Part shown: positions 16,797 through 25,439 of the stretch, in pieces
Layout of the letters: every line of letters begins with the position of its first letter
Numbering within the stretch: the first letter of the stretch is position 1
Source of the DNA: Acidobacteriota bacterium
Lineage (GTDB): Bacteria > Acidobacteriota > Terriglobia > Acidiferrales > UBA7541
DNA: 64,000 nucleotides
NCBI GenBank assembly: GCA_013289825.1
Contig: JABCZF010000017.1
Coordinates: forward strand, 1 to 64,000
Direction: 5' to 3'
Made by a program: the position numbers and the translations under genes
The notes under the pieces: model-generated
What the model was told of the DNA's origin: nothing
Database searches by the model: none
What the model saw: only the letters and a program-made list of their open reading frames with translations

Positions 16797-19457
16797 TCAT
16801 TCGTACCTCAGTGCCACCATTGGATCGACACGTGAAGCGCGGCGGGCCGGTAAAAAACTGGCTATCAGCGCGATGGCTACCAACAGGACGGTGGCTCCGG
16901 CGAAAGTGAGCGGGTCGTTCGGTTCGAGGCCAAAGAGAAGAGAACTGGCGGTTTGAACGGCGGCCAGGGCTAGCACGATGCCTACGGCGGCGCCCAGCGC
17001 CAGGAGCACGAGAGTCTGACGCACGATGATGGCTACAACATTTCGGGGGATGGCGCCGAGAGCCATTCGAATGCCGATTTCATTGCGGCGCATTGCCACG
17101 ATGTAGGAAATGATGCCGTAGAGTCCGACAACCGCGAGGAGCACGGCGAGCAGGCCGAAGAACCCGGATAGCATGGCTATCAGACGCTCCTGCACCAGGC
17201 CGTCGCGGATCTCTTTCTGAAAATCAGAGAATTCCGTGATGACGTCCGGGTGTTTTTCGGCGATCAGGCGCTTGGCGGCGGCAGCCACCGCTGCGGAATT
17301 GAGATTCGAGTGAATCATGACGCTGGTCCACGGGCCCTGATTCGGGAATTGCGAAGCCGGGGCGAAGGTCATGGGCGGGGTCTGGCCGCGCAGATCGTTA
17401 TAGCGAGTATCGGGGATAACGCCGACGATTTCGTAAATGGTGGAGGGATAGTCTGGCTCGGGGCTGGTGCGAAGAGACTGGCCGATAGGGTTGGCCCCGG
17501 ATAAATAGCGGCGAACGAAGGTCTCGTTCACAAGAGCCACGCGCTCGGAAGTTGCCGTGTCTTGCGGGGTGAAGTTGCGGCCCCTGATAATTGGAATGCC
17601 CATGGTTTCGAAGTAGCCCGGACTAGCCCAGGCGAATTTCGACGAGCCTTCGGTAGGGCCGACGTGAATGCCGTGCTCCCAACTGCTTCCGAGCAAGGGG
17701 ACATTCGTGATGGTGGCGGCGTTCAGAACTCCAGGCACGGATTGCACTTCAGCGAGCAATTCGCGCTGGAAATCCGACCAACGATCGCGGGGCAGATTCG
17801 ATTGCCAGAATCCGAAGAACGCACAGGTGATGCCGCTTTCGCGCATGCCTGGATCGAAAGTCATCAGGTTGCGAAAGCTGCGTATGAAAAGGAGCGCGCC
17901 TACGAGCAGAACGAGGGAGACGGAGACTTGCGTCACGACGAGCACGCGTTGCAGGGAGAAACGCTCGCGGCCCCCAATTGTGCCGCGGCCACCCGACTTC
18001 ATTGCGGAGATGGGCTCGACGCGAGTGGCGCGCAGTGCGGGCGCGACTCCGAAGAGCACGCAGGTCGTCGCGGCGATGCCAGCCGCGAAGAGCAGCACAC
18101 GCCAATCCATCACGGTTTGCAAATTAGCTTCAGCGCCTTCGGTCGAAAAAGACCAAACGAGCAATCGACTGAGGAACTGAGCGAGAGCGATGCCGAGCGT
18201 GGCGCCGCTTGCGGCCAGCAGCAGGCTTTCCGTCAGCAATTGCTGCAGGAGACGGCTGCGCGAGGCTCCCAGAGCGCGCCGAACGGCCATCTCGCGCTGG
18301 CGAATGCTGGCGCGAGCGAGCATCAGGTTTGCGAGGTTGGTGCAAGCGATGAGCAGCACGAGTCCCGCGATGCCGAGCAGAAGCAAAAGGGAACGGCTAT
18401 ATTCGCGCAGGGAACTGACACCGGTCGAAGCAGGGAAGGCCGCGAGGCGGAAGTGTTTGTAAGTTTCGGTGCTGTGTGGGTCGCGGCCTTGGGGAGCAGT
18501 CTGTTCGAAAATACCGGGGCTAAGAGCGTCCATTTCTCGAGAGGCGTGTTGGACTGTTTCGCCGGGCTTGAGACGGCCCATCACCGAGACTTCGAAGACG
18601 TCTCGCCTTAACTCTTCTTTTGGCTGGCAATATGGAATGGCGATATCAAAGGTCTCGCCTACCACCATTCCAAAGAAACCGGGCGGAGTGACGCCGACGA
18701 TTTCAACAAGTTCGTTATCGACTACGAGTTTGGTGGTGGAGGAAAGGTCGCGGCCGCCCAGTTCGCTGAGCCAATAGGGGTAACTGACTACGGCGCGGGT
18801 CATCGGACACGGACCTTCATCTTCTGGAAGCAACAACCGGCCGCGGAAGGGACGGAGCCCCAAAACGCGAAAGAAATCGCCAGTCACGCGAAGCTCGTGG
18901 AAGTGGCGCATCTCGCTGCCGCGGCCCACATATCGCAGGTTGACGCTCCAAGCAAACACGCCGGAAAAAGAGTGCTGCTGGTCGCGGATTTGCTGCCACA
19001 GGGGACGCGTCAATTCTCCAAATTGCTGATTGAGGCCCATGCCCTGGTGGCCGGAGTCCGAAATGCGGACTTCGGCGAGTTCCTGTGGGTCTTCTACAGG
19101 CAGGCTGCGTAAGCGAATGGCGTCGAGCAACATGAAGATGGCGGTGTTGGCGCCGACGCCGAGGCCCAGGGTGACAATGGCGGTGGCCGCGAAGACAGGA
19201 GCTTTCCGGAGGGTGCGCAGGGTGTAGCGAACATCGGCGAGGAACCCTTCCATGGTCGGCCAGCGCCAGACCGCGTGGCTGTCGTTTTCGATCAGAGATA
19301 CGTTGCCGAATTCGCGGCGAGCGGCATACGCTGCTTCTTTGCTGGACATACCGCCCGCGACCAATTCCTCGATCTTTTCCTTGAGGTGTTGCTCAATTTC
19401 GTCGGAGACGTCGCTGTACAGACGGCCACGCGAGAAGAGTTGTTTCAGCCAGTTCAT
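16797..19457 (-). CDS. ADOP-family ABC permease, operon A gene 2
   Basis: Product of 886 aa with operon A prefix (YSDVSDEIEQHLKEKIEELV), TM1 at FAATAIVTLGLGVGANT, and two MacB-PCD/FtsX units. The first periplasmic domain is distinct from its siblings (LRSLPVEDPQELAEVRISD and a QQFGELTRPLWQQIR segment). The second FtsX block reads VVGLYGIISYIVAMRRNEIG. Ends RRASRVDPMVALRYE. The ribosome binding site is weak (GGGTGA), so translation may depend on the upstream gene 55 bases away. Lacks any ATPase motif. Confidence 0.95.
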   Translation of the reverse strand: MNWLKQLFSRGRLYSDVSDEIEQHLKEKIEELVAGGMSSKEAAYAARREFGNVSLIENDSHAVWRWPTMEGFLADVRYTLRTLRKAPVFAATAIVTLGLGVGANTAIFMLLDAIRLRSLPVEDPQELAEVRISDSGHQGMGLNQQFGELTRPLWQQIRDQQHSFSGVFAWSVNLRYVGRGSEMRHFHELRVTGDFFRVLGLRPFRGRLLLPEDEGPCPMTRAVVSYPYWLSELGGRDLSSTTKLVVDNELVEIVGVTPPGFFGMVVGETFDIAIPYCQPKEELRRDVFEVSVMGRLKPGETVQHASREMDALSPGIFEQTAPQGRDPHSTETYKHFRLAAFPASTGVSSLREYSRSLLLLLGIAGLVLLIACTNLANLMLARASIRQREMAVRRALGASRSRLLQQLLTESLLLAASGATLGIALAQFLSRLLVWSFSTEGAEANLQTVMDWRVLLFAAGIAATTCVLFGVAPALRATRVEPISAMKSGGRGTIGGRERFSLQRVLVVTQVSVSLVLLVGALLFIRSFRNLMTFDPGMRESGITCAFFGFWQSNLPRDRWSDFQRELLAEVQSVPGVLNAATITNVPLLGSSWEHGIHVGPTEGSSKFAWASPGYFETMGIPIIRGRNFTPQDTATSERVALVNETFVRRYLSGANPIGQSLRTSPEPDYPSTIYEIVGVIPDTRYNDLRGQTPPMTFAPASQFPNQGPWTSVMIHSNLNSAAVAAAAKRLIAEKHPDVITEFSDFQKEIRDGLVQERLIAMLSGFFGLLAVLLAVVGLYGIISYIVAMRRNEIGIRMALGAIPRNVVAIIVRQTLVLLALGAAVGIVLALAAVQTASSLLFGLEPNDPLTFAGATVLLVAIALIASFLPARRASRVDPMVALRYE

Positions 19458-19512
19458 GAGTCACCCGGTGCTAAAAGGCATTCCATCGCTTTGGAGGATT
19501 CGTTCATCGGTG

Positions 19513-22158
19513 TCATTCGTACCTTAGGGCCATCAGGGGGTCGACGCGCACGGCGCGGCGCGCGGGAATCCAGCACGCCAGGCAGCCGACCAATAGCATC
19601 AGTGCGATAGCAGCGGCGAAGGTTGCGGGATCGGTGGGAGTTACGCCGTACAGTTCGCTGGCGATGGCGCGGGTTGCTCCGAGCGCCCCGGCCGTTCCGA
19701 TCGCAGCGCCCAATGCGACAAGAGTCAGCCCCTGCCGCAGGACCATCCGCAGGATATCGGGGCGCGCAGCGCCCAGCGCCATGCGCACGCCAATTTCCTG
19801 CGTGCGGCGGGCCACGGAGTACGAGACAACGCCGTAGACTCCCAGCAGCGCGACCGCCAAACCTACAGTGGCAAAGACTCCCAGCAGGGCCGTGTGCAGG
19901 CGCTGGTCGCCCACGGAGTCGGCGATGGTTCGCGTCAGCGTCATCACGTGCGTCAAAGGCTGATCGGGAAAGCTAGCCCAGATTTGGCGGCTGATGGTGT
20001 CCGCCAGTGCATCGGGATTCGTACGCGTCCGAACGACGAGGTGATGCGAACCGACGCCCCATTGGAATAGCGCGAGAAAATATTCCGGTTGCGCTTCTTG
20101 CTGAATGTCCAGATCGCGCACGTTGGACACCACGCCGACAATTTCATTCCATTCCGGATTTGCCTTTTCGTCTTTGGAAATGCTGATTCGTTTTCCGACG
20201 ACGTCCAGCGTGTCCCAGAATTTTTGGGCCATTGCTTCATTTACGAGGGCGACTTTGTGTGACTGACGCGCGTCGTGTTCCTCAAACTCCCGCCCGCGCA
20301 GGAGAGAAATTCCGAGCATGCGGAAATATCCGGGCGAAAGATAGCGAGAGACGATTCCTTCCGAGATCTCGGCTTTCTCAGAAGACACGCCTTCGAGCTT
20401 GATACCGGCATGGGAAAACTCCAGACCGTTGAGGACGCCGTGGTCGGATGCGGCCACATCCTGCACGCCGGGCAAGCGGCGCACGTCGGCCATAATCTGT
20501 TTCATGCCGGCGATCTGGCTAGCCGCGTGTCGATCCGCGTCTTTTTCATCCCAGTTTGGTGGTTGAGGCAAATCAAGGGTCAATAGATGGTCGGTGCGGA
20601 AGCCGGGATTTTGGTAGAGCAAATGCGCCAGCGTCTGGACCATGAGGGTTGAGCCAGCAAGCAGAATAAAGGCCAGAGCGACCTCGATGACGACGAGCGC
20701 ACTCCCGAAACGCGATGGTCTTCGGGCGCCTGCGCCTGTGCCTTGTTTGAAGAGTTCGTTGGGCGACATGCGCGCGGCGCGCCGCGCAGGCGCCAAACCG
20801 ACGATCAAGCCCGAAAGCAGAGAGCTGGCGAGCGCGAACCAAAGCAGCGTCCAGTCCAAGGAGACTTCATTCAGGCGCACTGTGTCTGGGGGCGCGATGG
20901 CGCAAAAAATTTGTACGCCGCCTACTGCCAGCCCCATTCCGGCCAAGCCCCCCAGCACTGCCAGTAGGCAACTCTCCACCAGTACTTGCCGCCGCAGTCT
21001 TCCAGGCGAGGCGCCCAGAGCGGCACGCATGGCCATCTCGCGGTGTCTGGCCCAGCCACGCGCGAGCAGCAAACTCGTTAGGTTCGCGCAAGCGATGAGC
21101 AGCACCAGGGTTGCTGCTGCCAGCAGAACCACGTAACTCTGGCGAGCATCTTGCACTCGGTTGTCGAGGAGCGTTTCGGCGGTGATCTTGTAGTCGCCGG
21201 CGAGATCGGGTCTATCCTTGGCGAGCTGCTGCTCTAACCGCGGAACGGTGGTAGCGAGCTCGGCTCGCAGCGTTGCCAGCCTCGCTTCCTTTCGCAGTTT
21301 TGCCAGCACGTCAAAAGTAAAGAACGTGGGGTTCTGTTCTATATCCGAAGTCAGAGAGATGGGCACCCACACGTCGGCGCGTTCTGGATATGCGAATCCT
21401 TTGGCCGCCACACCGACCACGGTGTAGACCTTATTATCCAGAATCAACCGGCGCCCAACCACGGCCGGATCTTTTGCAAAGTGCGTGCGCCAGAGTGCTT
21501 GGCTGATGACCGCCACGCGATCCTCTGCCGCCTTTTGGTCTTGGTCGGACAACAGGCGCCCCAGCTCTGCACGACCGCCTAACTCCTCAAAGAATCCGCT
21601 GGAGACTCCCGCTGCGCTCAGCATCGCGGGTTGATTGGTTCCGGTCAGCGTGCGATCTGTTTCCCAACATGCAGCCGCCTCTTCGATGGAGCCAGCCGCG
21701 CGAATCGCCTGAAAAGCCGGCCAGGAAAGGCCGAGCGTAAAGTTTGGAAACATCGCCGTTTTGGTATGCAACGTCAGAATGCGCGATGAGTCTTTATATG
21801 GCAGCGGGCGCAGAATCACCGCGTTCACGATGCTGAAAATGGCAGTGTTAGCCCCGATGCCGAGGGCAAGTGTTAAGACGGCGATGAATGTGAAGCCTGG
21901 ATTTTTCCGGAGGATACGGAGGGCGTAGCGAACGTCGGCGAAGAAACTTTCGAGGGAGGGCCACTGCCAGACTTCGCGGCTGTCTTCTTCGATGAGAGTG
22001 ACATTTCCAAAATCCCGGCGGGCGGCGGCGGTGGCGTCTTCCTTGGACATGCCGGCGGCGACGAGTTCTTCAATCTTTTCCCCGAGGTGTTGCTGCAGCT
22101 CCTCGGAGAGGGCGTGATAGAGGTGGCGACGCGAGAACCATGGCTTTAGCCAGTTCAT
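19513..22158 (-). CDS. ADOP-family ABC permease, operon A gene 1
   Basis: Product of 881 aa directly after the PadR gene, whose stop overlaps this ATG by four bases (ATGA), so translation is probably coupled. The prefix (YHALSEELQQHLGEKIEELV, RRDFGNVTLIEEDSREVW) is the operon A type. TM1 [18 protein letters not shown], then a MacB-like periplasmic domain with AAACWETDRTLTG and a helical ATTVPRLEQQLAKDRPD part, then FtsX helices. The second unit ends [21 protein letters not shown]. The first gene of the cluster to be expressed when PadR is relieved. Confidence 0.95.
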   Translation of the reverse strand: MNWLKPWFSRRHLYHALSEELQQHLGEKIEELVAAGMSKEDATAAARRDFGNVTLIEEDSREVWQWPSLESFFADVRYALRILRKNPGFTFIAVLTLALGIGANTAIFSIVNAVILRPLPYKDSSRILTLHTKTAMFPNFTLGLSWPAFQAIRAAGSIEEAAACWETDRTLTGTNQPAMLSAAGVSSGFFEELGGRAELGRLLSDQDQKAAEDRVAVISQALWRTHFAKDPAVVGRRLILDNKVYTVVGVAAKGFAYPERADVWVPISLTSDIEQNPTFFTFDVLAKLRKEARLATLRAELATTVPRLEQQLAKDRPDLAGDYKITAETLLDNRVQDARQSYVVLLAAATLVLLIACANLTSLLLARGWARHREMAMRAALGASPGRLRRQVLVESCLLAVLGGLAGMGLAVGGVQIFCAIAPPDTVRLNEVSLDWTLLWFALASSLLSGLIVGLAPARRAARMSPNELFKQGTGAGARRPSRFGSALVVIEVALAFILLAGSTLMVQTLAHLLYQNPGFRTDHLLTLDLPQPPNWDEKDADRHAASQIAGMKQIMADVRRLPGVQDVAASDHGVLNGLEFSHAGIKLEGVSSEKAEISEGIVSRYLSPGYFRMLGISLLRGREFEEHDARQSHKVALVNEAMAQKFWDTLDVVGKRISISKDEKANPEWNEIVGVVSNVRDLDIQQEAQPEYFLALFQWGVGSHHLVVRTRTNPDALADTISRQIWASFPDQPLTHVMTLTRTIADSVGDQRLHTALLGVFATVGLAVALLGVYGVVSYSVARRTQEIGVRMALGAARPDILRMVLRQGLTLVALGAAIGTAGALGATRAIASELYGVTPTDPATFAAAIALMLLVGCLACWIPARRAVRVDPLMALRYE

Positions 22159-22496
22159 GATTCACCTCGGGCCAAGACTCGGGTGATGCCTTCCAGCATC
22201 TTTTCGAAACTCGAAACTTGGCGCTCGAGATGTCTGGCGCCCGCGGCTGTCAATTTGTAAATGCGAACGCGGCGGTTGGTGGAGGAGATGCTCCATTCGG
22301 CTTTGACCAGGTCTTCCTTGAGGAGGCGCTGCAGAGCGGGATAGAGGGAGCCTTCTTCGATTTGCAGGAGATCGTTGGAGGTTCGCTTGATGTGCTGGAC
22401 CAGGGCATAGCCGTGGAGCGGTTGCCGCTTGAGCGTGCGGAGAATCATCATTTCGAGGGCGCCAGGGAAGAGGTCGCGTTGTTCGGGTTTTTTCAA
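22155..22496 (-). CDS. PadR-family transcriptional regulator, operon A
   Basis: Product of 113 aa. The PadR winged helix covers residues 10-90: FPGALEMMILRTL, PLHGYALVQHIKR, the wing sequence EEGSLYPALQRLLKEDLV and a basic beta hairpin RRVRIYKLTAAG. A short C-terminal dimerisation helix follows (LERQVSSFEKMLEGI). Start is TTG at 22496, with GGAG six bases upstream. PadR proteins repress adjacent genes and release them on ligand binding; here the adjacent genes are four permeases, so it probably senses a compound or envelope signal related to them. A consensus promoter lies just upstream. Confidence 0.92.
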   Translation of the reverse strand: MKKPEQRDLFPGALEMMILRTLKRQPLHGYALVQHIKRTSNDLLQIEEGSLYPALQRLLKEDLVKAEWSISSTNRRVRIYKLTAAGARHLERQVSSFEKMLEGITRVLARGES

Positions 22497-22544
22497 GGCG
22501 GGCTCCAGGGTTCTTGGAAGGCTATGTACTGCAAGGCCTAGAGT

Positions 22545-22573
22545 AAAATAGTGTAGTTGAATTTTGGTGTCAA
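22545..22573 (-). promoter_or_regulatory. sigma-70-type promoter of operon A
   Basis: On the minus strand TTGACA (22573-22568) is followed after exactly 17 bases by TATTTT (22550-22545). This is a perfect -35 and a good -10 at ideal spacing, about 50 bases before the PadR start. The best promoter match of the ADOP region. Confidence 0.75.
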
Positions 22574-22623
22574 GAGCTTTTTACCGGGGGAAGGGTGCAG
22601 CGAGGAAAGGAATGCTATGTAGG

Positions 22624-22691
22624 CAAGAGCCGCGCTGCAGGTTTCCGACTAGTTCGTGGACCTCGCTTGCGAGGAGTAGCCGCGGCTCTTG
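22624..22691 (-). terminator. long hairpin between the two ADOP operons
   Basis: Perfect 11-base arms (CAAGAGCCGCG at 22624-22634 and its complement at 22681-22691) enclose a second small stem, CCTCGC/GCGAGG. It lies 12 bases after the last gene of operon B and ahead of the operon A promoter. No T-run follows on either strand, so it may be a Rho-dependent or mRNA-stabilising structure rather than a classic terminator. Confidence 0.45.
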
Positions 22692-22703
22692 GGTAGTGCT
22701 GGA

Positions 22704-25388
22704 TTATTCATAGCGCAAAGCCACTGTGGGCTCGACGCGGGCAGCGCGAACGGCGGGAATATAGCTGGCTAGCGTGAGGACGGCGAAAAGCAGAATACAA
22801 GCGAAGGACATCGATAGCGGGTCGTAGATTTTGACGCCGTATAACATACCTGTGTGTTCGCCCGGCACGAGATACAGAACGCCGCGCAGGACACGGCCGA
22901 GGGCGAGGGACACAACGACGCCAGAAAGCAAACCGACGAAGCCCATGACGAAGGAGCGCTTGAGAGCGTGACGCAAGATGCCGGCCGGAGTGGCGCCAAG
23001 AACGAGGCGAATGCCGAATTCCCGCGTACGCTGCTGAACGAAGTAGGCGACGGTGCCAAAAATTCCGACGGAGACCAGTGTTAAGCCAACGATTGCGAGA
23101 CACGCTACTAACAGCAAATCGAATCGAGCGCCGCCGAGGGAGGAGCTAATGAGATCATCCATGGTATGCACGTCGAAAACGGGCTGATCCTTGTCGAGAG
23201 CGTAGGCTGTTTCGCGAATCGCTCCGAGCAGGGCACCGCGTGGAAGGTTGGATGAAATGACAATGTCAGCCGCGGACGACGGATGTTGGGAGAAGGGGAA
23301 ATAAATGACGTCGAATGGGACCTCGTTGGCACCGAATACTTGTGCGTTTTCCGAGACGCCGACGATCTGGGACGGCGCCTCGGCCGGAACGCCGCGGCGC
23401 TCGTCGGGAACAAACTCGAGAACTTTTCCGAGCGGATCCTCGGAGCCGAACAGCGTGTGCGCGGTGTTGCGACTAATAATGGCGACGCGCGGAGAAGTCC
23501 CGCTGTCTTGAGGCGCGAAGGCCCGGCCGGCGAGAAGATGCATGTGCAGGAAGCCGAAGAAGTTTGGGGCCACTGCGTACGTAAGCACGCCGGTGCCGTG
23601 CTTGCGGCGAGGCGGCCGTCCGGCTACGTTCAGGGATGCCGAGAGCGTGTGGCCGTCGAGCGGAATACCGGTGCCAACAGTGACGGCTTGCACGCCGGGA
23701 AGTGTGCCGAGTTGATCCGTCAAGCTGCGGAAATAACGGTGCTGTTGCTCGGGCTGGGCGTAGCTTTCTCCACGCAGGGATACGCGGAAGGAAAGCGCGC
23801 CGGGAGCGTCGAAACCGCGAGGCGCCTGTTCGAGACGGACAAAGCTTCTGAGAAACAGTCCCGCGCCAAAGAGCAGCACGAGCGCGAGGGCTACTTCGAT
23901 GATAACCAGGCTGCTGCGAGTTCTGTTCTGGCTGCGCCCGGAGGAGAGGGCGCTGGCGCCTTGACGAAGGGCGTTGTTGAGATCCACGCGAGAACTGAGG
24001 AGCGCGGGTACGACACCCGTGAGGAGCGCGGAGAAAATGGAGACGGCGAGAGCGAAGAGGAGCACGCGCGCATCGAGCGCGATGTGTGAATTACGCGGAA
24101 GCGTGTCTTGCGGAATGAAGGCGGCGAAGGCTGCCGCACCCCAGAGGCCAAGGAGAGTTCCAGCCGCGCCGCCAGCCAGAGACAAAATGAGGCTCTCGAC
24201 GAGCGATTGACGAATGAGCGTGCCGCGTCCCGCGCCGAGAGCTGCGCGGAGAGTGAATTCGCGCTGGCGGCCCAGGCCGCGGGCAAGCAGCAGGCCTGCG
24301 TTGTTGACGCAGGCGATCAAAAGGACCAGCAGGACAGCACCCGCGAAAAAGAAGAGTGAGCGCGCGGCGAAGCCCGTCCACGTTTCGCGTAGGTTGGTGA
24401 CCGAAGCGGTGGATTCTGCCTGGCCGCCGCCGGATTTTGGGATTGTTTCGAGAATCCCGGCGAGCTCCGCGCGGGCCTGCTCCGGGCTGACTCCGGGAGC
24501 GAGCCTTGCGATGACATAAGTGTTGCGGAGCGCTTGCTCAGACGGCTCCATCGCGAGCGGCACGAAGATGGCAGGCTCATCGATGTACTCGAAATGAAGA
24601 CCTGGAGAAGCGACGCCGACGACGATATAAGGCTGGCCGTCGAGGACGATAGGCTTTCCGATCACGGAGTTGTCCGAGGCAAAACGAGTCTGCCAGAGCG
24701 CGTCGGTGAGTATGGCGACGCGGTCGCGGCCGGGTGTTTCTTCCTCGGGGAGAAAACCGCGGCCGGTTTCGAGCGGGACTTCGAGCGTATCCCAGAGGCT
24801 GGACGTGACCGGCATCACCTGGACGCGCTCCGAAGTGCCTCCGGCGGTTAAATTCCGGTTCGCCGGATAATCGTAAGCACCGAGATTTGTGAAGGAATGA
24901 CTGCGCTCGCGCCAGGTTTTGTATACGCTGCTGCTGAGGACGCCCCACTGCCGCAGATTTTCGCGAAGGACAACGTGAGCATCGACCAGGCGCTCGGAAT
25001 CGGGGAATGGCAGCGGGCGCCAGAGCTGCGATTCGAGAACGCTGAAGATGGCCGTGTTCGCACCAATGCCGATAGCAAGGGTCAGAACGGCGACGGTGGT
25101 GAAGCCGGGATTTTTGCGCAGGACGCGCAGGCCGTAGCGCAGATCACGCAAGAGTGATTCGATGATGGGCAGGCTTTTGCGGTCGCGATAGATTTCTTTG
25201 GTTTGCTCAATGCCGCCGAGTCTGAGGAGCGCCTGGCGGCGGGCTTCTTGCGGAGTCATGCCAGACCGAAGGTTGTCGTCGATGTGCATTTGAAGATGAC
25301 TTTCCATTTCGGCGACGAGTTCGCGTTCGCGGCGCGGCTTGCGGAAGAGTTCAGCGAATCGAGTGATCAACGCGCGTAGGTACCTCAT
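22704..25388 (-). CDS. ADOP-family ABC permease, operon B gene 4
   Basis: Product of 894 aa. The prefix is the operon B type: [50 protein letters not shown]1 [18 protein letters not shown], two MacB-PCD/FtsX units, and an unusual segment [18 protein letters not shown] before the last helix, where siblings have a short loop. Ends [17 protein letters not shown] at 25388 is chosen over the in-frame start at 25421 because GAGGAG lies five to six bases before it. Last gene of its operon. Confidence 0.95.
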   Translation of the reverse strand: MRYLRALITRFAELFRKPRRERELVAEMESHLQMHIDDNLRSGMTPQEARRQALLRLGGIEQTKEIYRDRKSLPIIESLLRDLRYGLRVLRKNPGFTTVAVLTLAIGIGANTAIFSVLESQLWRPLPFPDSERLVDAHVVLRENLRQWGVLSSSVYKTWRERSHSFTNLGAYDYPANRNLTAGGTSERVQVMPVTSSLWDTLEVPLETGRGFLPEEETPGRDRVAILTDALWQTRFASDNSVIGKPIVLDGQPYIVVGVASPGLHFEYIDEPAIFVPLAMEPSEQALRNTYVIARLAPGVSPEQARAELAGILETIPKSGGGQAESTASVTNLRETWTGFAARSLFFFAGAVLLVLLIACVNNAGLLLARGLGRQREFTLRAALGAGRGTLIRQSLVESLILSLAGGAAGTLLGLWGAAAFAAFIPQDTLPRNSHIALDARVLLFALAVSIFSALLTGVVPALLSSRVDLNNALRQGASALSSGRSQNRTRSSLVIIEVALALVLLFGAGLFLRSFVRLEQAPRGFDAPGALSFRVSLRGESYAQPEQQHRYFRSLTDQLGTLPGVQAVTVGTGIPLDGHTLSASLNVAGRPPRRKHGTGVLTYAVAPNFFGFLHMHLLAGRAFAPQDSGTSPRVAIISRNTAHTLFGSEDPLGKVLEFVPDERRGVPAEAPSQIVGVSENAQVFGANEVPFDVIYFPFSQHPSSAADIVISSNLPRGALLGAIRETAYALDKDQPVFDVHTMDDLISSSLGGARFDLLLVACLAIVGLTLVSVGIFGTVAYFVQQRTREFGIRLVLGATPAGILRHALKRSFVMGFVGLLSGVVVSLALGRVLRGVLYLVPGEHTGMLYGVKIYDPLSMSFACILLFAVLTLASYIPAVRAARVEPTVALRYE

Positions 25389-25439
25389 TGGCGCTCCTCG
25401 TCCTGCTTGACTAAAGGCCAATTCTCGAACTCGTAGAAG

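Noticed and set aside
17562..18611. 349-codon frame antisense to operon A gene 2
   Set aside because: Shadow of the ADOP gene; acidic, repetitive composition typical of antisense frames in this cluster.
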